From Nelumbo lutea (taxonomy: Eukaryota > Streptophyta > Magnoliopsida > Proteales > Nelumbonaceae): a stretch of 64,000 nucleotides of DNA. The stretch covers positions 23,428,378 through 23,492,377 of the forward strand of contig JAKGHH010000008.1 in assembly GCA_022828595.1 (NCBI GenBank), written 5' to 3'. The notes under the pieces are model-generated. The model searched no databases and was not told the origin of the DNA. It was given only the letters and a program-made list of their open reading frames with translations. The translations under genes were made by a program, and so were the position numbers. Position 1 is the first letter of the stretch. Every line of letters starts with the position of its first letter. This document shows positions 12,125-22,979 of the stretch, piece by piece.

Positions 12125-12517
12125 AGAAGCAACAATAACTTATATATTTCTTATCCTTGTCATACTCTACAGTACAAGTTAGACCAGTAGACCCATAAAA
12201 ACAATCTTTATAGAGGGAGAGAGATCAATGGTACTTCTATTTGGTATCTTGGTTTTTAATACTAATTAATTAGAGGATTATGCATTTAAGTATTTTGCTT
12301 TCTGTTATTCATTTCAGACTTTCTCTAATCGTTCTCTATATCATAAAAATGTTTTGCTTTTTGAATTTGATATCTATCCCCATAAAAGCGGCAAGAGAGA
12401 GAGAGATTAGAAATGCAAAATTGAAAGGTTAATCAATAGGAACAAGGATATATGGCAAGCTCGATTGCTGCTCAACCACTGTGACCCGATTAACTTTTTC
12501 AATTCACTGGTTCTTAC
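12125..12517. other. 3' flank of the B3 gene
   Basis: Non-coding AT-rich sequence between two tail-to-tail coding segments. It should contain the B3 gene's 3' untranslated region and polyadenylation signals, but no single signal stands out. A short GA tract lies near 12391-12408. Confidence 0.4.
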
Positions 12518-12781
12518 AGAGGTTAACTGCAAAATGTTCTTCATCTTGTCTCTGCCAGAAGTAATTAGTTGCCTCTATCCATCGAGAGTGAACCAGATGC
12601 TTCTTATGTTTAACAGCCCACCGGGCCTCTTCTGTACCAGTGTCTGTAGAGATCACGTGTGTAACAGATTGATCAAGTTCAGTAGAACATCTGGCTCCTA
12701 ATTGCTCTGCCATCTTCCAAAGCTGGTGATTCTCCGCATGAAATTTGGTTGGAAATACACTGCTGAAGACTATTTTACACC
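12518..12781 (-). pseudogene. CPL4: isolated BRCT-domain exon of a CPL4-like RNA polymerase II CTD phosphatase
   Basis: An open minus-strand frame (12504-12845) encodes a BRCT module containing FPTKFHAENHQLWKMAEQLG, VTHVISTDTGTEEARWA and LVHSRWIEATNYFWQR. This is typical of plant CPL3/CPL4 proteins, which remove phosphate from the RNA polymerase II C-terminal domain. The exon is bounded by an acceptor (TTCTGCAAG before 12781) and a donor (GTAAG after 12518). It is 264 nt long and phase 1-1, so it would splice in frame. Retained splice sites argue against a processed retrocopy. I find no other CPL4 exon and no DxDxT phosphatase motif nearby on this strand, so it is either a stranded exon of a broken gene or part of a gene with very long introns. 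It is tail-to-tail with the B3 gene. Confidence 0.7.
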
Positions 12782-12845
12782 CTTGCAGAAAATGATCTGT
12801 GATTTGAGTTTTGAAAACCAAATTCATATCATACACATCAAGCAC

Positions 12846-14952
12846 CAGAGATGATAAAAAATATGTTTTGAGGACAATTCATGTTGAGACATTATTTAAA
12901 TGCATGGTCATATCCAAATAGAACATTATCACTTTTGGATCCACACGGAACATATCCAAATAGAACATCATCTCCCTCCCTCTTTTCTTGAAAAGTTAAC
13001 TAAATTCTATGGGTTTTTTCCAACACAAACCATGTTTATATTGTTCAATCAAACCCCAACCAATAAGGAACGAACTTATGCATTCAAATAATATGTAAAT
13101 TTAATGATGGGGATGATAATAAATTAAATGATTTCATAATTTGTACTCCGTGTTTTAAAAGTGCCAAGCGCAAAAAAGTACAAGGAGCAAATAAGCAAGG
13201 TGAGGCACACCCCTTTTTGAAGGCATAAAAATACAGAAAATGTAAAAAAAAATACAAAAATACAAAAAAAGAAAAAATATTAAAATAATATTAATAAAAA
13301 ATATAAACTTTAATTATAAATGAAATGTTCTAAAAAACCTATTATCTAAAATTAAAATATATAAACATAACATGTAAAGTGTATTCAAATTAAAATTTTA
13401 AAAATAAAATCTTGCATTATTTCAAATGCATTAAAATGTGATGTGAAACATAAAAATCATAAAAACATAAAAAAACATTTGAAAAGGCACACCCCTTTTC
13501 AAATGCATTATTTCAAATTAAAATCTTGCATTAAAATATATAAACATAAAAAACATTTTCAAGCATGTAAAACCCACAATCTCTTTCTTTCCTCATTTGC
13601 ATTATTTCAAATAGCTAATGTGATGTGAAACATCTTGCATTCCAAATTCTATGAGTCATGTTTGTCTCAAGCACCTTGAGGTAAGGTAAGCCCAAACAAG
13701 TCCATGTTAGGGTCTTGAATTCTTAATCCCTACAGAAAAAAATGATTTTATAATTTTAATTACCTTTTAAGAAGATATTTTATTAGAATGAATGACTGAA
13801 TAACATTAACAAATAGGGAATAGAGCCCCCAACCCAATTGCCTAGTATTGGTCATACCCAAGCAACTGACTAGTATTAGTTAACACCTTGATTACATGCA
13901 TAAAGGCCATTATCTTGCCCAATATTGGTCCTTGCTATCCAGGATCTTGGGTGGGGTGGACAGGGTATAGATCTATCATCCAGCATTGTTTGCACAAAGT
14001 GGTCACTCTCAGATCAACATGTGTTCTCACACTCGTCAGCCCAAGATTTTACCATTGCACTAAGAAATGGCCCCATTTGTGCTATGATTTATGTATTTGA
14101 CTTACACATTTTCTTTTTTATACCTTAACAAAAGTTTTAACAAGATTCTTGGTTAACACAATCAACAAGGTAAAATAATTTTTTTGAAGAAAAAATAAAA
14201 TTTATCAGAGAAAAAGAGAAATTACAATAAAGGTTAGTAGGAGTCAACCAAGAGGAAGAAAACCACCATACACCCTTATCCGCCCCATCAATAAAACAAG
14301 TAAAATTCATAGTTTCACACCGATAACAAAAACTCTCCAGACCTAAAAAATTGAAGACATCCACCCATATCCAAACAAAATCTCACAACACAATAACAAC
14401 CTCTGGCCTGCAAACCAACACCGAAATGGGAACCGAGTAGACAGCCTATAACCAACACCACCAAAACCTAACGCACAGATACACCCCAACACCACTTCGC
14501 AAGACTACAAATTAAACATGATGTGGCACTTTGCTCTTATGCACTTTCTTTGTTTTTTTCACCTTCACAATAGGCCCAACCCCAAATAAACCCCCTTTCA
14601 AACTGACAAATTTTGAAACCTGAACCGTATGATGTTTTTCTTTTATTGGATTTTTTAACCGGCCATTCGGAATCTTTTTAAAATTTTCAAAATCTTATTG
14701 TTCTCCAACTCCAAGACAGCATTCTTCTCAAAGTCAGGTCAGCAAACTCCTCTTCGAATTCTTTATCTAGCTCCCATCATCTCCCACTTCCCTCAATCTG
14801 TCATAGCATCTTCTACCCTTAAATTGCAAACATTCTCTTTAGAGACCCCACCTCTGTCTCTTGAGCATTACTTTGCTCCTCCAATTCTCTAAACACTTTA
14901 CTCGCAAATTTCTCTTTAGGGCCCAAGCTAGTTCAATGTTTACACTGTTATT
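12846..14952. other. intergenic DNA with a dispersed repeat relic
   Basis: Very AT-rich to about 13650, with degraded repeats of AAACATAAAAA-type sequence. The stretch 13905-13985 is a diverged inverted copy of part of the 6967-7191 frame. 14140-14900 is less AT-rich and has broken reading frames on the minus strand that I cannot assign. No intact gene seen. Confidence 0.45.
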
Positions 14953-15888
14953 CTACCAAACCGGCCGACAACGCATCAGCACTAAGTAAAAGAGTTCAGA
15001 ATAAGGAGAAATAGAAGGTGTCAGTATGACAAACAGACCGGCTGCCTCACTCATCAACCCAACATTAATCAATTTCGAGAAGGGCGTTTGTTCCATCACA
15101 TCAACCTCCTTGATATCCCTACCGATGCCCTGCATTTTCACTTTTGTCCTCAACTTCTGGAGCTCAGCCAGTAGAGGCGAACCTCCAAGACAACACATGA
15201 AGAAGAACTTCTCCTTCTAGTGCTTCACTGACGAGGGTGTCCCGACCAATAACTTGATGCACTGCCGAGCCAAGAAATAATAGTACCCCTACTAGTGGTG
15301 CTTCAGTTGAAGAAAATAGGTAACCATCCCCAAGGTAATCTCAAGGTCATGGATGAAGCAATAGGAAAGAAGGCCGATCAAACACATAAAAGAGTTTGGC
15401 ATTAATTGGACAGGCAGTACCTAATACCATCTGAACACCTCGATGAGTCCCTCACACAGCGGAAATCTCAGCCCGACTATCAAGCTATGCTCATACACAT
15501 AGAGTTCGCTTGGCCGAGCATCTATGGGCCTCTCACTAGTTGCCAGGCACCTAATTTTGTACCACTCGGGAATACAGTACAAGTCTTGGATCTGGGCTAT
15601 GTCCCCGAGCATCAAACAACACGGCGTGGTCCCGAATTGATGGCCAACTCACGGAGGAAGTTCGACTTCCCTAGTCGATGGCCCCGCCTCAGCCTCTTCG
15701 GCCATAGTGACCCACTTAGGATCAATTGCCACAAACTCCTCGGCCTCGGCTCCTTGACCGTCGGCCTCATGGGTATTGAGCGCAACAACCTCGACAAGAG
15801 ACCTTGGCTCGGACTCAGGATGAGAAGAAAAGGAAGCATAGGAAGAAAAAGTGGAAGAATGGAAAGAGTCAGAAGACGAGGAAGACAT
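14953..15888 (-). pseudogene. antisense ORF of a truncated Tat-type element (putative gypsy-type transposase domain)
   Basis: On the minus strand, broken frames begin with a serine-rich N terminus (MSSSSSDSFHSSTFSSY, 15888). They continue with a segment around PSELYVYEHSLIVGLRFP (15421-15615) and end with one around SLVKHW-like and FFF-containing sequence near 15200. The order and motifs match the antisense ORFs at 36022-37823 and 45592-47478, which resemble the Pfam family called putative gypsy-type transposase. The frame is interrupted by stops and shifts. Its position just inside the 3' LTR of a plus-strand element, on the opposite strand, is the Tat arrangement. Its biochemical function is not known. 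Confidence 0.65.
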
Positions 15889-16320
15889 CTTACCGAACTT
15901 TGAAATTTTTGATCGTGAAACTGAAGCAACACTGAGCTAAAGACTACATCTTGCCGTGCTCTAAGCGCACCTCCTTCACAAATGACATAGTAAAAATGCT
16001 CTTCACCCCCTTTTATAGGGCCCTTGACAATCTAGATCAGTGACGTAGAATAAACGCCACCCTCTGATAGCTTGAGAAGATGAAACGATGCCACTACCCT
16101 TTGCATTCGTGTAGCCTCGGGAAGCAAAACGATGCCTTTACCGACCCGTCTCAGAAATGGTATGAGGCTTAAGCCGACCGATTCAACCCCGAGCCGGTCA
16201 ACCCAAATAACACGTTCAACTAGCTTCAAATTCAAGTTCCTCGCTCGAGAACCTGATAGCTCTTCCACACCACACCACGACCGAATACTACACTCCTCGA
16301 TTTCGGAACTAGGGGAGTGG
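15889..16320 (+). mobile_element. 3' internal region and polypurine tract of the truncated Tat-type element
   Basis: Non-coding internal sequence between the antisense ORF and the LTR, probably including the antisense ORF's promoter and leader. It ends with the polypurine tract AACTAGGGGAGTGG (16307-16320), which primes plus-strand DNA synthesis in LTR elements. The tract is nearly the same as that of the outer element at 35347-35358. Confidence 0.65.
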
Positions 16321-16848
16321 TGTTTAGGTTATGGTTGAGTTGGCCTTGAGTGCCATTTGTCACTTTCGTGGCCGCCTTATCACTTTGGCCACATCGGCAC
16401 CACATCATCAGATAAGAACGACCAAGACATGGAGAGCGTCATACAGATAAAGAGGACAGCTCCATCGGGGATTAGGTCTAATCCCGAAGACCTCGATGGA
16501 CAACTTCATCCCAACAACCCTAAAAGCCTCATTCGAATAGGACACGGATCTTCGGCTATAAGTAGGTAATCCCCGCTCTAGGTAAGAGACTTTTGACTTC
16601 CTGCATCCATATTGTTAATCTACTCGGACCAACAATGTTCTCTCAACTGTTTGGCCTGACCACCCATTCTCTTCACTAACTTGAGCGTGGGGGTACCTAC
16701 TCAGGGAATAACTCCTTGGGCCTCTGACCACTTTCTTGGTTTCAGATATTGGAGATCAACTTCATCCTTCCACCTCGACTCCACCTAGTTGGCAAGACTA
16801 TTTGATTACGACATCGGTTCAAGCAACGCCTCAGATCAAATAGCATCA
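16321..16848 (+). mobile_element. 3' LTR of the truncated Tat-type element
   Basis: Begins TGTTTAGGTTATGG directly after the polypurine tract and ends AATAGCATCA. It is homologous, in the opposite orientation, to the LTRs of the outer element: both share CCCAACAACCCTAAAAGCCT-like sequence, then GGACACGGATCTTCGGCTATAA, which includes a likely TATA box near 16556. No gag, pol or 5' LTR is found upstream, so the element is 5' truncated. The bases after it are GAAAC, the same five bases as the duplication around the outer element, probably by chance or target preference. Confidence 0.8.
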
Positions 16849-19800
16849 GAAACATTTTTGAATCAAATAAGAACATGGGTAAGAGACTTAATGGAGAGGG
16901 AAAATGTTACAAACATTTAAAGTTGGTCTTGACCCAATCCATATGATTTATACCTTTGCTTTATCAAAGAGGGCCAATAGGGTTTCAACGATTAAGAGAA
17001 AATAAGGGAGGGAGATGGTACAAGCATTTATTATTAGGTAGGATGAGAGAGAGAAAGAGAGAGACATTATTATAAAATGTAATGATAGTTGTTAATAGAA
17101 AATAGAAAAAATAAGAAAGAAGGTGGTTTTTATTGCCACTTCTTATATTTTTAATAATTTGATTTATAAATGAATAACCACATGTTAAAAATGAGAGGAG
17201 GTCATGAGGAGTTTGGATCTATTCCTCACAAAAAATGCCTCACAGCTCGTTTCAGTCATGCATATAGAACATATTTGAAATTGTAAATTTTATTCATGGG
17301 GAGATGTTCTCGATGCATGACTGGAACAAACTATGAGGTCAATGTGAGGTGTGCTCTATGAGAAGTAAATCTGAACTCGGTCAATGAGAGGGATTCAGAA
17401 AACATGCACTTTTTCTGTGTAAGACTTCTAATTATCATTATGTGTGTGTGTGAGAGAGACTTCTAATTATCATTATCATGCAGTTAGGAGGATTTAACTT
17501 TCTTGTTCAGATGTATTATGAATATAAGATGAAGGACAAGAATACCTCAAGATTTGCTCCATACTTCCTGTGGTTCTCTATGGAATCTTGACCCCAAAAA
17601 ATGCATATTTATTTACCTGTAGATGTATTGATGGTTCAAGGGATTCAGAAAACATGCATTTTAATCATGCACATTATCCCCCAAAGTAAAGAAAAATGAC
17701 AAAGGCAAAACAATGAGTGAATCCACCAGTCTCAATAATTAATCATGCAACAACAGATCATTTATAATTAGTAAATAATCAATATAAAGCATACGGATTA
17801 TGTCAGATTCTCTCTAAATTGCATCATAGTATTGGTGCGATCATATATTGAGTATTGATAAAGGATAGGGGAAGGCTTTGCCTGTTTGCAAAGGAGAGTG
17901 CTTTCATAATTTGAAATCATACAACAGCTTTTGTATCTTTTCTTTACTGCTGCACTCTTTTCCAATCTTTTTTTCTTTGGCTTTCCTTCCCAGGTGAATG
18001 TTTCTCTTGATCATTTTCCTTTCCCAGTCTTTTCTCTATTAAAAAAAAAAAAAGACACCTGGGAATGTTTTAAATCTTATAAAAAAAAGTATAGCAGTGT
18101 TCTAAAATGCACCTCGCCTGAACCCAAGCATAGCAGCTCCTGTTAAAAGGCATGCACCTGGTTCTTACACCTAGGTATGCACCTTTTCAAAACATCCCTT
18201 TATTTGTTATTTTTTGTAGTCTTATGTTCTTCACACCTAAAGCCTTAGTTCTTACAAATAGGATCTCAAATAACAAAATTTCCACTAAGGAAGAAACAAC
18301 AGTACAACTGGTCTCTGATCCCTAATCCTAAAATAGAATGGGTTGCAACTAAACAGATTGAGAGATTCACATGCTTCGATTGTTGAGTGCATGGCACTTT
18401 GGTATGAACTGCATATGTTTCCCTTCACTTCCATATTTTCACTTTGAATATGTTTTATATGTTATGTTTATTTACTTTGAGAAATGGCTTTTTAATTCAG
18501 GTTTCTGATAACCTATCCTAGGAGCAACATCTCGTGTCAGAAAAACAAAAAGTGGAGTTTTGTCAGGAAAACAAGTAAATACATGCTGGTATGATGTATT
18601 GCAGTGGAAAAGCTAAATATGGTGGTGAAAAAGAAAACAAATCTAAGGCACAGTCATTCTGATAGATGGCAAACAACATAATATTTGTCTTTGCACTCTA
18701 CAGAAAACAAAGTACATCCGAAAATTTACAAACATCCAATAATTCTGGTACAGAGGATCAACATCAGGAATCAATCTCTACTTACAGTCTCAAAGAACTT
18801 GATGCCATACTCATAGCAAGCGCTTGGTCCTAAACAGGATCTATTGAATAAGTGATTGTCTGATAATGAGCAAGGAATATCCGTCTTTCTGCTAAACAGG
18901 ATCTATTGAACTCATAATTCATTAGATACTTTTTTATGAATGTCAATTAAGTATCGTAAGTAAATTGATTCCGGTTTCAATCATTTGATAACCAGAGTTA
19001 TTCTTTGATAAATGATCACTATGAGTCAAACTCAATAGAATTTGATCAATCCTTTTTTCTGCCGTTAAGGTGGAGAACTGAACTAAGAATTATCTTTCTT
19101 CATCATCAATCGAATATTCGAATCACTGTTCACGACCCAGGATTCTATTTTATCATCAATCCAATCACCGTTCACAATTTTTCTTTTTCTTATCAATGAA
19201 TAGATACCACCCAAACAACTCCATTTTATTGGAGGGAACCACCCATGACACCCCAAATAACTAGAGAAAATAAGTCCAGATCTGAGAAGCATAAGAACAT
19301 CTTAATACTCTGCTCTTCAAAACTAAGTCAATGATTATCCAACCCCTGATTTTAGCACCCACCTGGGAGATTACCACATTCTTCCCCCAAAGACTGCTAG
19401 TGGCCCCACAACCGTTCTCTAAATATGGCATATACCTTATAGATGATTTGAGGTTGCCATAGTAAACAAGATTGAAAGTTGACTGTTTTAATAAAAAAAA
19501 GGTTAACAGTCAAAATATAAATGTTGTAAATTGTGGCCCTTGAACAACATTATTTGTTTTTATACATATCATGCATTGTACACATCAGGATCTGTTCTGA
19601 ATCTCCACAACAGAAACATTTCACAGGCAAGAAGATGAAAAGGGAAGGTTACTCCCTTATCTGATCACTTTCTTGCCGAAACCCTAGAATTAGCCCTGGA
19701 GAAAACCTGAAACTGATAACTGCTCTCCCCAGAGGATTCAAAAACACTCCTAATAGTTGTCGGCTTGAAAAGGAAAGTGAAACCTACCCAGAAAAGTCTG

Positions 19801-19878
19801 AGCACCACTTTCAATCACTGATTTCACCCCATGAATTCTGTCTTCTCTTCTCTGGCACAAACTGCTTGTTTGACATAG
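16849..19878. other. intergenic DNA, possible exon relics
   Basis: No complete gene. Contains a fold-back (17209-17378, listed separately) and short GT/GA tracts near 17440. At about 18690-18837 a plus-strand frame reads EDQHQESISTYSLKELDAI and ends at a stop. It could be a stray last exon, but I cannot assign it. The rest is AT-rich with no recognisable features. Confidence 0.4.
17209..17378. repeat. imperfect fold-back (about 65-75 nt arms), hairpin-forming
   Basis: The left arm (17209-17272) and right arm (17304-17378) are inverted copies around a loop of about 31 nt. The best-paired part is CAGTCATGCAT with flanks matching GAACAT and CCTCA. The right arm has an 11-nt insertion. The transcript could form a long stem similar in size to a plant microRNA precursor, but it may equally be a small fold-back transposon. 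Confidence 0.6.
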
Positions 19879-20097
19879 GTGTATTCCTCAAAGCCGATGG
19901 TAGTGTTTTTTGGGCCTTCGATCAGTAGGCCAGCTGGGGTGGCTGATGCCTCAGAGGCTGAAGTTAGAGTGCTATTGACTGGCCTGAGGATTGCAGTTTC
20001 TATCCAAGTCAGTACTCTTGTTGTTGAAGGGGACCCTAAGAATGCCACAGGATGGGATGCAGTTAAGGACTCTGGTCCTTGGAGATTATCTTACTAA
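19879..20097 (+). pseudogene. RNase H-like fragment (reverse-transcriptase-like domain of a plant retroelement)
   Basis: A 72-codon frame contains GVADASEAEVRVLLTGLRIA followed by STLVVEGDPKNATGW and PWRL. That pattern (A-E-x-x-A-L-x-x-G-L, then V-E-G-D, then W) is typical of the RNase H-like domain at the end of plant non-LTR retroelement or related reverse-transcriptase proteins. The N-terminal catalytic aspartate segment and any reverse transcriptase are missing, and a stop follows. It looks like a small relic with no role. Confidence 0.5.
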
Positions 20098-20564
20098 AGA
20101 CAAATTCTGTGGAGAAGAAACCACTAACTTAATTAGTATCAATTTTCTTTTCCCAATCGTTTTTGTCATTCCCACCAGGTCCCACAATAAAGACACTCTT
20201 TATATAAAGAATGCAGAAGAATACAATGGCAATCCAAAACCAATACATCCCTACTAATTTTGCACTGGCCTCACGTCAATAAAATGGCAATCCAAAAATT
20301 TTAATCCATTTGTTTTCCTCTCCCCCCATTCTACCTAGCCATCTCTCTCTTCTTGCATGTAAGAATGCACATGCCACTCAACTAGTTAGTTATCAATAAA
20401 CCACCAAGTGGGATATAGTAAACTTTCTAGTAGTGTGACCTATGAACCTCCAGATCCGACTTGCACCATGTGGGATTCTTGTGACCTATGAGTTATGCAT
20501 ATACATACATACCTACGTACATGCATACATACATGCACCATATGTACATACATATATAAATCAT
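20098..20564. other. intergenic DNA
   Basis: No gene. Includes an (ATAC)n-like microsatellite at about 20496-20560. Confidence 0.5.
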
Positions 20565-20880
20565 ACCCACATATTTGAATTGTGCAAACATTATGAGAAG
20601 ATCTTTTACTTAAGAAAGGAAATAGCAGTTCACATGACTGTAAGACATGGGAAATCCTGATCAATAAGCATATACACTGGTCAACATATCGATCTATACA
20701 CAGAAACATCAACATCACCATCATTGTTTCGATCGGTTGAGTGGTGACATGGAGGAGCACCAACCTGGCAAAGTTCTTGATGATGAAGCCAGAGAAATCG
20801 GCAATAACTGTACAGTTCTTGATATATCCCAGACGTACAGAATCATCTATTTATTATGAATATATTAATTCATGGTTCAA
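20565..20880. repeat. rearranged partial copy of the NAC gene 3' end
   Basis: 20565-20775 aligns in the same orientation with about 20910-21243, covering 3' flank and the last codons of the NAC gene. Shared landmarks are TTGAATTGTGCAAAC, AGAAGATCTTTTA and ACACAGAAACATCA. Immediately after it, 20776-20875 aligns with NAC exon 3 around 21780-21880 but inverted: read on the plus strand it gives DEAREIGNN against GEAREISNN in the gene, then reaches a stop. The copy therefore joins a direct piece to an inverted piece and is non-coding. Confidence 0.75.
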
Positions 20881-21145
20881 AATATCGATACGCCCGACCA
20901 TGAGATATACACGCATACTTGAATTGTGCAAACTGCCAACATTAAGAAGATCTTTTAATAAAATAAATATCCAAAGAAAAGAAATAGCAATTCACAAGAC
21001 TGAAAATACTTCCACCAAAGTCATTGTTAAACCTAAATGATTTCTACTAGTTCCCAAATTAAGACATCATCTTTCTAGATATCAACTTCTCTGATGTAAA
21101 TACTGATCAATAATATACACAACAAATCATCTACACACAGAAACA

Positions 21146-22911
21146 TCATCTTCGCCTGCCATGGAATTGCTGTTGTGGCTCTGGAGGAACGCCACCATTG
21201 TTTTGGTTGGGTGGTGGCAAAGGAGGAGCATCAGCCTGGCTTGGCTGGAGTACCGGTGGCAATGGAGGAACACCCACATGGTTTTCACTCAGTAGTTCCA
21301 CCAGAGGATCACCCACAAAGTTTTGATTGGATGGTTGCAGTGGCAACAGGGGAACATCAACAATGTTGTAATTCAATGGTGACGGAGAAGCATCAATGCG
21401 CCTCCGTCTGAGTGGTGGCATTGGTGGAACGGTTGAATCGTCACCCTGGTCTGTTTTGAGCTTTGGTTGTACAACTGAAGCTTCAGCAATAAACGGAGAC
21501 AACGTATCATGCATGAAATCACTTAACTGCCGAAAGAGATCGTTACAGCTTCCCTGCACTGGTTTCCAAGGGCTATCTGCACCATTAGTGTGCAGATTCG
21601 AGTTGGAGTTCCAGTAGTCTAAATCCAGTTCAGCAGATCCATGAAGTAACCGGATATTTGTGAACCTCTGGTCGTTGTTAGGAAAGTTCTGCCGGTACTC
21701 TAAATTGCTATACTGCAGAGGTTGATCTGGTATACCTTCGTTAGTGTAAAAGTTTTGCTCTGCATCTTCCTTATGCATGCTAATATATTCATCATAAAAT
21801 GATGATTGTGTGTATGGGATATCAAGATCACAGTAGTTATTGCTGATTTCTCTGGCTTCACCATCAACCTTGGCCTTCTCTGGATCTCCCGCCACCCGAG
21901 TCGATACCGATTTCTCTGGCTTTTTATAAATCTTGCAGAGAACAAAGTCGTCCAACTGCATCAAAAACGAAAAGAAGAAGATTAGGTTTAAAAGAAAAAG
22001 AAAGATTAATTCAGTATTTAAAAAGAAAGAGTATGCTCAAAATTAAAGATGAAACTCGATAAGAAAGACAAAAGAAAAGTTAGAAAACTTGCTCAGGTAT
22101 CTAAATGAACAAAATAAAATTAACGAATAATGCAAGAGAGCCGGTGCAAGGAAAGAACAAGAGAGTCGGATCAGATATTAAGCCTCGATGAGAAAAAGAT
22201 AAGAAGAAGGCTGGAAAACTTGCACAAAACAAACTGAAATGAACAACTGATTAAAACAAATAAAAAGAATGATAAAAAACCATACTCTCATGTCATGGCG
22301 TTTTTCCTTAGGACGAGGATTAATGTATTCAGCGACCCTATACTCGTGCATAATCCAATTAGTCTTTTCACCCTTGGGAGGCTTCCCCTTGTAGAATACC
22401 AATGCCTTCTTATATCCGACATGCACACCGTCGCTGTATATCGATTTATCAGCTCCGGTGGCCTTCCAATACCCATCTCCGGCAGATCGGTTCGGCCGAG
22501 ATCCATTCCGGTACTTCCGATCTCTATGGGTAAAGAAATACCATTCCTTCTGTCTCACATACGGTTTATGTTTCTCTATATATCAATGGATACATTAAAT
22601 ACACAGCAGAGAGAAAGAAGAAGAATTCAAGAAAGAAAAAAAAGATTACATCCACCACCACCCATATCGAGAAGAAGCAAACCTGTTAGTGCTTGTGGAC
22701 TGTAATCGTAAAGAGAAACCACTTCAATCTTGTTCGCAGGCAACCGTTCTTCTAAAAGCATCTTCTGCAAGTAAAAAACGACGAGTTCCTCGTCGCTTGG
22801 AGTGAATCTGAAGCCAGGTGGAATGTTGGAGAAATCAAAGTCATCTCTGGAGTCGCTGGTCTTACTCGGACTCTTCACCGAAGTTGGACTGCTGCTACTA
22901 ACGTCCTCCAT
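21146..22911 (-). CDS. NAC domain transcription factor, three exons
   Basis: Predicted nuclear transcription factor of 442 residues. Exons on the minus strand are 22911-22683, 22575-22286 and 21955-21146. The junctions are GT..AG with phases 1 and 0. The NAC domain covers residues about 29-185. Subdomain A is [20 protein letters not shown]; later blocks are [51 protein letters not shown] and NWIMHEYR; subdomain E is [12 protein letters not shown] at 174-185. Introns lie at the two positions usual for NAC genes. The C-terminal half is poorly conserved, acidic then proline-rich (repeated V-x-x-P-x-L-P-P-like segments), as expected for an activation region. No membrane segment is seen. The ATG context (ACC ATG G) is good. 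The subfamily and targets cannot be told from sequence alone. Confidence 0.93.
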
Positions 22912-22952
22912 GGTTTTAGGTGGGTAGAGATTTTTACGAAACTAAACTCTTC

Positions 22953-22960
22953 TATTTATA
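22953..22960 (-). promoter_or_regulatory. TATA box of the NAC gene
   Basis: TATAAATA on the minus strand, about 42-49 bp upstream of the NAC start codon. This implies a very short leader, or use of a further upstream promoter. Assigned by motif and position only. Confidence 0.5.
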
Positions 22961-22979
22961 TCAAAATTTCAAACCTAAC

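Noticed and set aside
20741..21040. 99-codon plus-strand frame near the NAC gene
   Set aside because: It is an out-of-frame reading of the rearranged NAC 3' copy and does not encode a NAC domain.
22295..22705. 136-codon plus-strand frame opposite NAC exon 2
   Set aside because: Shadow of the conserved NAC coding strand, with no domain of its own.
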